Shown piece by piece: positions 26,349 to 33,782 of a DNA stretch of 33,782 nucleotides. The translations under genes and the position numbers were made by a program. Source of the DNA: Ancalomicrobiaceae bacterium (GTDB lineage Bacteria > Pseudomonadota > Alphaproteobacteria > Rhizobiales > Ancalomicrobiaceae); NCBI GenBank assembly GCA_031291595.1, contig JARLIU010000312.1, positions 1 through 33,782 of the forward strand, read 5' to 3'. The notes below the pieces were generated by a model. That model worked only from the letters and a program-made list of their open reading frames with translations, was not told the DNA's origin and ran no database searches. Each line of letters starts with the position of its first letter. The first letter of the stretch is position 1.

Positions 26349-26486
26349 GCCTGCGGACAGTTCGGCTGCGCCAGCCGCATCCAGCCTGTCCTCGCCAGCC
26401 AGTGGCTGACGAACAGGGTCAACGACAACAGTTGCGGCGGGCCGCGATGCATGTGCGGTAGCAGCGACCGAGGAGCACGACACCCC

Positions 26487-27491
26487 ATGGCAGTGAAGCC
26501 GCAGATCACCGCCCAAAATGAATTGCCCGCCGACAGCCCGCTGGCGGCAGAACTGGTCAGGATCACCGAACTGACGGCGATCGCCGCGGCGCGGCTGCGG
26601 GGGCACGGCGACGAGCAGGCCGCCGACCGCGTCGCCACCGAGACCATGCATGCCGAACTGCAGAAGCTCGCCATCGACGGCACCGTCGTCGTCGGACAGG
26701 GCCCGCACGACCAGTCCGAGTGTCTCTACGTCGGCGAGAAGATCGGCTCAAAGCGCGGCCCGAAGGTCGATCTGGTGCTCGCTCCGCTCGAAGGCGCGAC
26801 GATTTGTGCCAAGAACCAGGCAAATTCGATCTCGGCCGCGGCGGTCGCGCCACGCGGCAGCTTCCTGGCGGTACCGAAGATCTACATGGAGAAGATCGCC
26901 ATCGGTCCGGGCTACCCCGAAGGGCTTCTTCGGCTCGATGCGACGCCGGCGGAAAACCTGAACGCACTCGCCGATGCCAAGGGCGTGCCGATCTCGGCCT
27001 TGACCGTCTGCATCCTCGACCGGCCGCGCCATGCCCGCCTGATCGAGGAAGTCAGGGCCGCTGGCGCCGCGATCCGATTGATCGCCGACGGCGATGTGGT
27101 CGGCGTCATCCATACGACCATGCCGGAGGAGACCGGCGTCGATATCTATATGGGCTGCGGCGGTGCGGCGGAGGGCGTGCTCGCGGCAGCGGCACTCGCC
27201 TGTTCCGGCGGCCAGATGCTGGCACGGCTGGTAGCCGACCGGCCGGGCCAGGTGGAGCTGCTCAGGAAGGCCGGGATCGGCGATCCGCGCCGCATCTACG
27301 GCATCGCCGATATGGTCTGTGGCGACGTCATCTTCGCCGCGACCGCAGTGACCGACGGCAGACTGATGAAGGGTGTGCGCTTTTCGAAGAGCGGCGTGAC
27401 CACCCACTCCTCCGCCATGCGCTCGGCGACCGGCATGGCGCAATCGATCGAGACGTCGTACAGGACCGTCGGTGTCGCAACGCCGTGGTAG
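26487..27491 (+). CDS. glpX: GlpX homologue (class II fructose-1,6-bisphosphatase fold) with altered metal site
   Basis: 334 aa from ATG 26487 (GAGGAG about 11 nt upstream), the usual GlpX length, and colinear with the family from 'LVRITELTAIAAARLRGHGDEQAAD' to the end. GlpX dephosphorylates fructose 1,6-bisphosphate using divalent metal. In E. coli GlpX the ligands are Asp33, Glu57, Asp85, Glu88 and Glu213. Here Asp47, Glu102 and the later Glu ('GCGGAAEGV') remain. The normally invariant 'GEGExDEAPMLY' reads 'GQGPHDQSECLY', giving Gln71 for Glu57, and 'DPxEGT' reads 'APLEGA', giving Ala99 for Asp85 and Ala104 for Thr90. Family membership is certain, but ordinary catalysis is doubtful. Position after hom matches the conserved Rhizobiales order. 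Confidence 0.85.
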   Translation: MAVKPQITAQNELPADSPLAAELVRITELTAIAAARLRGHGDEQAADRVATETMHAELQKLAIDGTVVVGQGPHDQSECLYVGEKIGSKRGPKVDLVLAPLEGATICAKNQANSISAAAVAPRGSFLAVPKIYMEKIAIGPGYPEGLLRLDATPAENLNALADAKGVPISALTVCILDRPRHARLIEEVRAAGAAIRLIADGDVVGVIHTTMPEETGVDIYMGCGGAAEGVLAAAALACSGGQMLARLVADRPGQVELLRKAGIGDPRRIYGIADMVCGDVIFAATAVTDGRLMKGVRFSKSGVTTHSSAMRSATGMAQSIETSYRTVGVATPW

Positions 27492-27622
27492 TTGCGCGAT
27501 GCGGTCACGCCGAAGCCTGCGACAGCTCGATCAGCCGTGCCGGAGCCGTTCCTGTTCGATCCGATGAGCCTCCGATCGGGAAACGCGGTCAGCCAAGTCC
27601 ACTTCCAAGTTGATCGAGGGGA

Positions 27623-27645
27623 CGGCCCGGTCGATGACCGGGCCG
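27623..27645. terminator. Hairpin between glpX and the collagen-like gene (bidirectional terminator)
   Basis: A perfect 10-bp stem, cggcccggtc-gat-gaccgggccg, lies between convergent genes, 131 bp after glpX and 13 bp beyond the minus-strand stop. Confidence 0.7.
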
Positions 27646-27657
27646 CGTATCCGCCCG

Positions 27658-28287
27658 TTACGGCTTGACGCAGACGAGGGTGGCCTCGCCGGTATCGCAC
27701 GTGGCCGAGGACTCGGTGTCGAGCTTGGCGGCTTCGGCCGCGCCGACGCACAGCGCGCTGATCATCACTTCGCCGGCGTCGCACTTGGCGGTCGGCGTGC
27801 CCTTGACGCGATGCAGCGCCAGCGTCGCGGCCGGGCCTGCCGGACCGACCTCACCCTTCGGACCAGCCGGGCCGACATCGCCCTTCGGACCGGCAGGGCC
27901 AACGGCACCGGCAACGCCAACCGGGCCGGCCGGACCGACGTCGCCTTTCAGGCCAGCCGGACCGACATCACCCTTCGGACCGGCAGGGCCGACGGTGCTG
28001 GCGGAGCCTGCAGGACCTTCGGGACCAGCCGGACCGACGTCACCCTTCGGGCCGGCCGGGCCAGCAAGGCCGGCCGGACCAACGTCACCCTTCGGACCGG
28101 TCGGGCCGGCCAGACCAACATCTCCCTTAGGACCGGCGGGACCGGCCGGGCCGACGTCACCCTTCGGACCAGCCGCACCGGCAACGCCGGCGGGACCCTG
28201 TTCGCCTTTCGGCCCCTGCGCGCCCTCGAAGCATCCTGCCAATGCGACCGACAACCCCGCCATCAAAACAATTCCGACAATCTTCAT
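27658..28287 (-). CDS. Collagen-like (Gly-X-Y) lipoprotein
   Basis: 209 aa from ATG 28287, with GGGAGG 5 nt upstream. It has a lipoprotein signal 'GLSVALAGC' (Cys19), then about 44 collagen triplets from Gly22 to about Gly151, rich in 'GPKGDV' and 'GPAGPA'. There is one break: Ser97 stands where Gly is expected, in 'GSASTVG'. KGD/KGE triplets are known to stabilise bacterial collagens lacking hydroxyproline. The C-terminal globular part (about 152-209) has four cysteines (169, 180, 197, 206), probably two disulphides, with the pattern '[13 protein letters not shown]'. Such proteins form trimers and usually extend from the cell surface; the role here is unknown (adhesion or structural). It is a single gene with its own promoter region of about 260 bp and is convergent to glpX. 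Confidence 0.92.
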   Translation of the reverse strand: MKIVGIVLMAGLSVALAGCFEGAQGPKGEQGPAGVAGAAGPKGDVGPAGPAGPKGDVGLAGPTGPKGDVGPAGLAGPAGPKGDVGPAGPEGPAGSASTVGPAGPKGDVGPAGLKGDVGPAGPVGVAGAVGPAGPKGDVGPAGPKGEVGPAGPAATLALHRVKGTPTAKCDAGEVMISALCVGAAEAAKLDTESSATCDTGEATLVCVKP

Positions 28288-28546
28288 TTGCGCCTCCCAG
28301 CGACTGATGTCCCGGCGCGACCCGGAGCGGCCGAATAATGCCCCCGCACGCGTCGTACCAATCCGGATACTTCCCTTGGCCCGACACCATCCGCATCAGG
28401 CCGAAGTCGATTGTGGTCCCGAAAACCGGGTGCCGCCGCCGGTCTCTCATCCGCCGGACGGCAGGTGCGAGCCTAGCTTGCGCCAACGAAGAGTCCAGTG
28501 GCGACTTACACTTTGGTTGGATTTGCTGGCCTGCGTCAGGCTCCGG

Positions 28547-29590
28547 TCAGGGAAACAGCGCCAGCTGCTCGAGCGCCGTCTGCTCGGGCAGGCCGAGCAT
28601 GCAGTTCATGTTCTGGACCGCCTGGCCGGACGCCCCCTTGACCAGGTTGTCAAGCACGGCGGTGACGATCGCCCTGCCCGGCCGCCGGTCGTTCGACACG
28701 CCGATGAAGGTGAAGTTGGTGCCCTTGACGTGGCGGGTCTGCGGATGCGAGCCGAAGGTCAGCACCTTGACGAAGTATTCGCCGGCGAAGCGCCTGGCGA
28801 TGATGTCGTGCAGGCTCTTGGCGTCGTGGCCTTCGGTCGGCTTCAGGTAGATGGTGGAAAAGATGCCACGCGACATCGGCACGAGGTGCGGCGTGAACGC
28901 CGGGATTACCGGCCGGCCGGCGGCGGCGGAAAAGCCCTGCTCGAGTTCGGCCATGTGGCGGTGGTGGCCGACGCCGTAGGCGTGGAAGCCGTCGGTCACC
29001 TCGCAGTAGAGATTGGCCTCGCGCAGCGAGCGCCCGGCGCCGGTGACACCCGACTTGGCGTCGATGACGATCTCGTCGGGATCGATGGCCCCGGCTTCGA
29101 GCAGCGGCACCACCGGCAACTGGCCGCAGGTGGTGTAGCAGCCGGGATTGGCGACCAGCCGCGCCTTGGCGATGGCGTCGCGGGCGAATTCGGTGATGCC
29201 GTAGACGGCTTCGGCCTGCAGCGCCAGCGCGTGGTGCTCGTGGCCGTACCAATAGGCGTAGGCGGCCGGATCGGAGAGGCGGAAGTCGGCCGAGAGGTCG
29301 ACGATGCGGACGTGCGCCGGCACCGTCTTCAGCACTTCCTGCGTGGTCGCATGCGGCAGGGCGCAGAAGACCAGATCGATGCCGGACCAATCGAGCTCGG
29401 CAATGGCGACGAGCGGCGGCAGCTCAAGCCCGATGAACTGCGGAAATGTCTCGGCCATGGTCGAGCCGGCCTTCCGGTCGGCGGTCAGCGCCACGATCTT
29501 GACGTTCGGGTGCAGATAGAGGAGGCGGACGAGTTCGGCGCCGGTGTAGCCGGAGGCACCGAGAACGGCGATTCTGCAAATGGTCGACAT
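28547..29590 (-). CDS. argC: N-acetyl-gamma-glutamyl-phosphate reductase
   Basis: 347 aa from ATG 29590, with GAGGGA about 9 nt upstream; the longer frame upstream is composition noise. It makes N-acetylglutamate semialdehyde with NADPH in arginine synthesis. The type I ArgC layout is visible: NADPH-binding 'IAVLGASGYTGAELVRLL' (7-24), 'LVFCALPHATTQE' (73-85), 'IVDLSADFRL' (96-105), the catalytic Cys in 'VANPGCYTT' (Cys151), 'DAKSGVTGAGRS' and 'AYGVGHHRHMAEL' with the general-base His. The C-terminal end 'QNMNCMLGLPEQTAL' is typical of the family. In many alphaproteobacteria argC follows rplM-rpsI on the same strand; here a GGDEF-EAL gene is inserted between. Confidence 0.96.
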   Translation of the reverse strand: MSTICRIAVLGASGYTGAELVRLLYLHPNVKIVALTADRKAGSTMAETFPQFIGLELPPLVAIAELDWSGIDLVFCALPHATTQEVLKTVPAHVRIVDLSADFRLSDPAAYAYWYGHEHHALALQAEAVYGITEFARDAIAKARLVANPGCYTTCGQLPVVPLLEAGAIDPDEIVIDAKSGVTGAGRSLREANLYCEVTDGFHAYGVGHHRHMAELEQGFSAAAGRPVIPAFTPHLVPMSRGIFSTIYLKPTEGHDAKSLHDIIARRFAGEYFVKVLTFGSHPQTRHVKGTNFTFIGVSNDRRPGRAIVTAVLDNLVKGASGQAVQNMNCMLGLPEQTALEQLALFP

Positions 29591-30021
29591 GGGTCGGGTT
29601 CCCTCGGGACGAGGCCGTACGGTCTGGGCCCGGATACGATCAAGATTCGATGGCAATGGGAAGACGGTATCGGGGGTCGGCGGCAGCATGCAGCCCATCG
29701 CCGGGCGCCGGGACGCACTCGGGGCGCGTGGGCGCATCGCACCCGGACGCCGTCCTAAACTCCGATCAGGACCGTCGTCGCAGCATCCGACCTGGGATGA
29801 CAGACGGGACGGCTGACGGGACGCCGGACACGACGGCGCGCGCCATCGCGCCTTCAACAGCGTGATGGTCGGCTCTGCCGGTGTGTGCAACAGCGTGGCC
29901 CATGGCGGTCCCTTGCCGGCTCGAACTGCGGGCCGGACGGGCACGATTTAGTCCTTGGCTTGAGGAAATCAAGCGGATTTTGCGGCCGGGCCGGGCATTG
30001 GCCGGGCGGATGCGCCGCGGC
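29591..30021. other. Intergenic region between the GGDEF-EAL gene and argC
   Basis: 431 bp with no supported gene, both neighbours on the minus strand. It should hold the argC promoter. A GC-rich stretch, gccgggccgggcattggccgggcgg (about 29981-30008), could fold but no clean terminator is seen. Confidence 0.45.
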
Positions 30022-32034
30022 TCAGGTGCCGGCGCGGCGCTGGGCGATCCGCGTCAGCGGCAGCGAGGCCTCGCTGCCGGCCACCAGCCACTGCATCAGG
30101 GCCTTCGGCTCAAGCGGTCCGCTGACATAGCGTCCCTGGATGAACCGGCAGCCGAGGCTGGCGAGCAGCACCACCTGGTCGACGGTCTCCACCCCATCCG
30201 CTACGGCCTCGGCGCCGAGCGCGCGCGCCACGCCGAGGATGGCCTGTACCAGCGCCCGGTCCTTGGCTGACACCGCGATGGCCTGGATGAAAGTGCGATT
30301 GATCTTGATGAAGTCGAACCCGTAGGCCCGCAACGAGCCGAAGGAGGAATAGCCGACGCCGAAATCGTCGACCGAGATCTTGACCCCGAGTTCTGCCAGC
30401 GCCTTGAGGTCGGCGGCGCCGCGCTCGTCCGAGAACATCGCTTCCTCGGTGATCTCGATGCCGAGGCAGGCGGCCGGCACATCAAATTCGCCGAGCTTCG
30501 CCGCCACCAGTTGCGTCAGCGAGAAGCGGCCGAATTCGGCGGGCGACACGTTGACGGAAATGGTGATGTCGCCGTGCCCGATGGCGGCCAGCGCCCGTGC
30601 CATGCGGCAGGCGGTGGAAACGACATGCCCGGTCAGCGCCTCGGTCTGGCGGGTGGCAGCGGCGGCGGCGATGATCTCCGCCGGCGCGACCCAGCCGTGA
30701 TTGGGATGGTTCCAGCGCACCAGCGCCTCCAGGCCGCAGACCCGACGATTGCCGATCGCCATCTGCGGCTGGAAATGCACCTCGATGGCGCCTTCCGCCA
30801 GAGCCTCCGCGAGATCGAGTTCGAACACGCGCCGGGCATCGGCGACCGCCCGCAGGTCCTCGTCGAAGGCATGGAACGTGCGCCGACCTTCCGACTTGGC
30901 GGCATAGAGCGCCACATCGGCACAGATCTGCAGGTTTTCGACATCATGGGCATCGCGCGGATAGTGCGAGTAGCCGATGCTGGCACCGATCTGCAGCAAT
31001 CGCGCGCCGAAGACGATCGGCCGGCATAAGGCGTCCAGCAGCGCGCAGGCGATCCGATGCTCCTCGCCGTTCAGTTCGCCGCGATCGAGCAGCACGGCGA
31101 ATTCGTCGCCACCGATGCGGCCGATGATGTCCCCCTCCTTCAGACACATGCGCAGGCGGGCCGCCACCTCGATCAGCACGGCATCGCCGGCGGCATGGCC
31201 GAACGTGTCGTTGATCGCCTTGAAGCGGTCGAGGTCGACCAGCATGACCGCCACTTCGCCGTGCCGGTCGCGCGCCCGCCGCAGTACCTGCTCGAACGAC
31301 GACTTGAAGGCGTTGCGATTGGCGAGCCCGGTCAGCGGATCGTGCGCGGCGACATATTCAAGCTGGCGCAGCGCTGCGGTTGTCGTTTCCTTGGCCTGGA
31401 CCTCGGCGGCAGCCAGCGCGGTCGCCTCATACTTGACGCGGATCGCGGCGATGAAGCTCCGCTCCGACAGGGTTGAGGCCCGACACAGCATGAAGGCGTA
31501 AAGCGCGGCGTTGGTGCTGAGCACCCAGCCGGCGAGCGAGCCTTCCGCCACCAGGCTGGTGAAATGCATGATGCCGATCGGGATGACGAAGGCCCAGACC
31601 GAAGCTCGATGCGTCGTCCCCTGGACGGTCGCTCCGGCGGTGATGCCGCAAATGATGAAATGCAGCGCCGGATGGAAGACGGAGTCGGACGCCAGCACCA
31701 TGGCCAGAAAGCCGGCCCACAACAGGCCGCTGACGAGAGCCCCGATCCAACAGCTGCGCAGCACCTCGTCAGGCGCATCGACGATGCGACCGGAGCGTTC
31801 GGCCCGGTTGGCGTAACCGATGCGGGCGAGGCTGCTCAGGACCAGCAAGACGGCCCAGACAACCAGATGCACATGCGGCAGCCAATGCCACATCAGGCCG
31901 ACGGCTGACAGGCCGATGAAGATGTTGGCCGGCAGCGTCACGCGCATGGCGCTTTGCAACGCCGTGGCCTGCTCGCGCAGGACGAGCACGTCGATGACGC
32001 TCTGTGCGGGAAGTCGCGCCTGTTCGGAGCTCAT
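30022..32034 (-). CDS. Membrane GGDEF-EAL protein (c-di-GMP synthesis/turnover)
   Basis: 670 aa. The N-terminal part has about six membrane helices (roughly 33-200), then a short coiled linker. The GGDEF domain (about 228-395) has 'DPLTGLANRNAF', 'DLDRFKAINDTFGH' and an intact 'GGDEF' (308-312). The inhibitory RxxD site is 'KEGD' (299-302), with Lys for Arg. The EAL domain (about 405-650) has 'GLEALVRW' (EAL at 436-438), 'ISVNVSP', 'GIEITEE', 'DDFGVGYSS' (556-564) and 'FIKINRTFI'. The conserved 'AEGVE' reads 'VADGVE', so Asp613 replaces a Glu that helps form the active site in EAL phosphodiesterases. Diguanylate cyclase activity looks possible; phosphodiesterase activity may be reduced. The start at 32034 has AGGCGGA upstream. 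It is located between rpsI and argC. Confidence 0.93.
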   Translation of the reverse strand: MSSEQARLPAQSVIDVLVLREQATALQSAMRVTLPANIFIGLSAVGLMWHWLPHVHLVVWAVLLVLSSLARIGYANRAERSGRIVDAPDEVLRSCWIGALVSGLLWAGFLAMVLASDSVFHPALHFIICGITAGATVQGTTHRASVWAFVIPIGIMHFTSLVAEGSLAGWVLSTNAALYAFMLCRASTLSERSFIAAIRVKYEATALAAAEVQAKETTTAALRQLEYVAAHDPLTGLANRNAFKSSFEQVLRRARDRHGEVAVMLVDLDRFKAINDTFGHAAGDAVLIEVAARLRMCLKEGDIIGRIGGDEFAVLLDRGELNGEEHRIACALLDALCRPIVFGARLLQIGASIGYSHYPRDAHDVENLQICADVALYAAKSEGRRTFHAFDEDLRAVADARRVFELDLAEALAEGAIEVHFQPQMAIGNRRVCGLEALVRWNHPNHGWVAPAEIIAAAAATRQTEALTGHVVSTACRMARALAAIGHGDITISVNVSPAEFGRFSLTQLVAAKLGEFDVPAACLGIEITEEAMFSDERGAADLKALAELGVKISVDDFGVGYSSFGSLRAYGFDFIKINRTFIQAIAVSAKDRALVQAILGVARALGAEAVADGVETVDQVVLLASLGCRFIQGRYVSGPLEPKALMQWLVAGSEASLPLTRIAQRRAGT

Positions 32035-32604
32035 CCGTCGATCCGCCTGAAAAGTTCGATTAGCAATATCTCATATCAAATGTAAGAAAACGTGAATTTG
32101 ATCACCAAAGGTCGTCTCGCCAACAGTTCCCACCTAATTCTGTGAATACGACATACGTTCGATTTGTTAATTCTCACTTAAGCCGAAACATTCGCACGCC
32201 CGCACAATTCTGACGCTTCCTATCCCGGAGACTTATTTGTCGCTTGAACAATGGTTAATGCGATCGAGTCAATTTCCACTTACTTGTCGCCATTCACGAA
32301 GCGGGCTGTTTACCAGTCCGGCGCATCCAGCCTATGTGTATACAAATTCGAATGTGTTATTCCACCTATAGGCGACGCTCCCGCGCCGGCTGTTGGCCGC
32401 GGCGGCGATGCGTTTGACTTGCGGCGTCACGGGTTGACACGGCGCGCCGGCCGGGCGGCGGCTGCCGGCCCAGTTGGGCTCCGTCGTGCGCGTCGGCCGG
32501 CAGGCATGACCCGACCCCCGACCTGAGAGGCGCAAATCGGCGCCCACAACGCCAAAGGGCGGACCCAAGGCCCGCCCTTCGACTGATGCAGGATGAAAGC
32601 GCGG
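32035..32604. other. AT-rich intergenic region upstream of the GGDEF-EAL gene
   Basis: 570 bp. About 32045-32370 is clearly AT-rich and must contain the GGDEF-EAL promoter (minus strand), but no unambiguous -35/-10 pair could be chosen. About 32375-32540 is GC-rich without a supported gene. A hairpin for the end of rpsI is listed separately. Confidence 0.5.
32555..32579 (-). terminator. Terminator hairpin after rpsI
   Basis: An 8-bp stem, aagggcgg (32555-32562) with ccgccctt (32572-32579), lies 26 bp past the rpsI stop. Read on the minus strand it is followed by tttgg, a short T run. Confidence 0.65.
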
Positions 32605-33084
32605 TCAGCGCTTGGAGAACTGGAACGACCGGCGGGCCTTGCGGTGGCCGTACTTCTTGCGCTCGACCACGCGGCTGTCGCGGGTGAGGAAGCCGTAGGG
32701 CTTCAGCACCGGACGCAGTTCCGGCTCGAAGTAGGTCATCGCCTTGGAAATGCCGTGACGCAGCGCGCCGGCCTGACCGGACAGGCCGCCGCCCTCGACG
32801 GTGGCAACGACGTCGAACTGGCCATCGCGGTTCGAGGCCAGAACCGGCTGCAGGATCAGCATCTGCAGCACAGGCCTGGCGAAATAGGCGGTGAAGTCCT
32901 TGTCGTTCACCGTGATCTTGCCCGAGCCGCGCTTCAGCCAGACACGCGCGACGGCGTTCTTGCGCTTGCCGGTGGCATAGGAGCGGCCCTGGGCGTCGAC
33001 CTTGCGCTCGTGCACAGGAGCCTGGGCTTCGGCCGACGTGCCAAGGGCCGCGCCGAGATCGCCGAGAGATTGCAGTTCGGCCAT
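32605..33084 (-). CDS. rpsI: 30S ribosomal protein uS9
   Basis: 159 aa, within the usual range for alphaproteobacterial S9, which often carries an N-terminal extension of about 30 residues as here ('[21 protein letters not shown]'). The conserved body starts at '[19 protein letters not shown]' and contains '[16 protein letters not shown]', '[21 protein letters not shown]' and the C-terminal '[25 protein letters not shown]'. The last Lys-Arg residues reach the P-site tRNA in the small subunit. Its start lies 4 bp after the rplM stop with AAGGG 8 nt upstream, so the two are co-transcribed and probably coupled. Confidence 0.97.
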   Translation of the reverse strand: MAELQSLGDLGAALGTSAEAQAPVHERKVDAQGRSYATGKRKNAVARVWLKRGSGKITVNDKDFTAYFARPVLQMLILQPVLASNRDGQFDVVATVEGGGLSGQAGALRHGISKAMTYFEPELRPVLKPYGFLTRDSRVVERKKYGHRKARRSFQFSKR

Positions 33085-33088
33085 GGGA

Positions 33089-33550
33089 TCAGCCCTTTGC
33101 GTTCTTGCGGTTCAGGCTCTTCACATCGAGAGCAACCGGCTGTTGAGCATCGTGCGTGTGGGTCGAACCGGCGAAGATCCGCAAGTGCGTCAGCTGCTTG
33201 CGCGCCAACGGTCCGCGCGGCAGCATGCGCTCGACGGCCTTTTCGAGGATACGCTCGGGATGGCGCCCCTCGATGACCTTGCGCGCCGTGCGCTCCTTGA
33301 TGCCGCCGGGAAAGCCGGTGTGCCAGTAGTACACCTTGTCGGCGAGCTTGTTGCCGGTGAACTGGACCTTCTGCGCATTGATGACGATGACATGGTCACC
33401 GCAATCGACATGGGGCGTATAGGTCGGCTTATGTTTGCCGCGCAGGCGCATGGCGATGAGAGAAGCGAGCCGGCCGACGACGAGACCTTCGCCGTCGATC
33501 AGGATCCACTTCTTCTCGACTTCCGCCGGCTTGGCCGAATAGGTCGTCAT
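33089..33550 (-). CDS. rplM: 50S ribosomal protein uL13
   Basis: 153 aa from ATG 33550, with AAGGA about 9 nt upstream. The open frame continues farther upstream into the tandem repeat, but that part has no L13 similarity and normal L13 begins with '[22 protein letters not shown]' as here. The conserved core is '[36 protein letters not shown]', '[23 protein letters not shown]' and '[21 protein letters not shown]'. L13 is an early 50S assembly protein. It is the first gene of the rplM-rpsI pair. L13 leaders in other bacteria can be regulatory; a weak inverted repeat, cggagga-tttcctcgg, lies in the leader near 33612-33630 (minus strand). Confidence 0.97.
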   Translation of the reverse strand: MTTYSAKPAEVEKKWILIDGEGLVVGRLASLIAMRLRGKHKPTYTPHVDCGDHVIVINAQKVQFTGNKLADKVYYWHTGFPGGIKERTARKVIEGRHPERILEKAVERMLPRGPLARKQLTHLRIFAGSTHTHDAQQPVALDVKSLNRKNAKG

Positions 33551-33665
33551 GGAGGCGTTCCTTGATGGCCTCGCCGAATGGCGGTGCCGGTTTGTCCGAT
33601 CCCGGATCCGAGGAAATCCTCCGACCGCGGGCAAAACGAGAGGGGCAGCACTGGGCCGCCTCCGG

Positions 33666-33782
33666 ATAAGCGATTGGGCGGCATTGCTGCCGACACCAGA
33701 TAAGCGATTGGGCGGCATTGCTGCCGACACCAGATAAGCGATTGGGCGGCATTGCTGCCGACACCAGATAAGCGATTGGGCG
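33666..33782. repeat. 34-bp tandem repeat upstream of rplM, continuing past the window end
   Basis: Three complete, identical 34-bp units (33666-33699, 33700-33733, 33734-33767) and 15 bases of a fourth are present. Each unit starts ataagcgattgggcgg and ends ccgacaccag. A degenerate half unit precedes them (about 33646-33665). Each unit contains cggca-ttgc-tgccg, a 5-bp hairpin. The array starts 116 bp upstream of the rplM start, in its promoter or leader region. The window ends inside the array, which fits a contig broken at a repeat. Confidence 0.93.

Noticed and set aside
27665-29758. A 697-codon plus-strand frame starting with [11 protein letters not shown]-like repeats
   Set aside because: The repeats are the complement of the collagen-like gene and the rest is the complement of argC.
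33551-33764. N-terminal extension of rplM through the tandem repeat
   Set aside because: L13 normally starts at '[11 protein letters not shown]'; the upstream codons have no similarity and the 34-bp unit shifts frame in each copy.
33666-33782. CRISPR array at the right end
   Set aside because: Units are directly adjacent with no unique spacers; this is a plain tandem repeat.

Overview
The window looks like chromosomal DNA from a GC-rich alphaproteobacterium, most likely order Hyphomicrobiales (Rhizobiales). The reasons are the IalB-family periplasmic protein, the alaC-hom-glpX gene order, a class I PHA synthase, rplM-rpsI near argC, and palindromic intergenic elements (GTCATTGCGAG type, CTAGTGG type) of a kind common in this order. 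Genus cannot be fixed from the sequence alone. There is no rRNA, no tRNA that I can see, no CRISPR array and no transposase.

Layout. (a) 1-4236: the 5' end of a ChbG/HpnK-type sugar deacetylase (minus), then a GtrB/ArnC-like family 2 glycosyltransferase and a large YfhO-like membrane protein (plus), a probable cell-surface or lipid glycosylation cluster. (b) 4336-5109: an IalB-family exported protein. (c) 5506-9243: two adjacent CTAGTGG-ended palindromes directly in front of a YejA-like peptide-binding protein gene that carries an in-frame TAG, followed with ATGA overlap by an adenylate-forming (ANL) enzyme that has lost its diagnostic catalytic motifs. (d) 9244-12300: a gene-poor, partly AT-rich stretch around a LysR regulator, with two possible tiny membrane proteins. 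(e) 12303-15384: recJ and a luciferase-like flavin oxidoreductase (minus), separated by a perfect-looking 31-bp-arm hairpin. (f) 15872-18067: a dCache chemoreceptor with a hairpin over its ribosome binding site. (g) 18168-20306: an accessory-looking island with a TetR regulator, a divergent DUF3313-type lipoprotein, a strong operator-like palindrome between them and a MITE-like element. It lies between a broken copy of the phaC 3' end and the intact phaC. (h) 20440-22566: phaC. (i) 22973-27491: a small lipoprotein, then alaC, hom and a glpX homologue whose metal-binding residues are partly replaced. (j) 27658-28287: a collagen-like lipoprotein. (k) 28547-33550: argC, a GGDEF-EAL protein, rpsI and rplM (all minus). 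A 34-bp tandem repeat upstream of rplM runs off the window end.

How the genes work together. Core metabolism is represented by PHA storage (phaC), the alanine/glutamate and aspartate-family amino acid steps (alaC, hom), arginine synthesis (argC), DNA repair (recJ) and the ribosome (rplM-rpsI). Around these sit signalling genes (chemoreceptor, c-di-GMP protein, LysR, TetR) and surface or envelope proteins (IalB, lipoproteins, collagen-like protein, glycosyl transfer genes).

The most noteworthy features are two probable pseudoenzymes (the GlpX and ANL homologues), the nonsense codon in the yejA-like gene, the duplicated phaC 3' end bounding an island, and several palindromic or tandem repeat elements placed right at gene starts.
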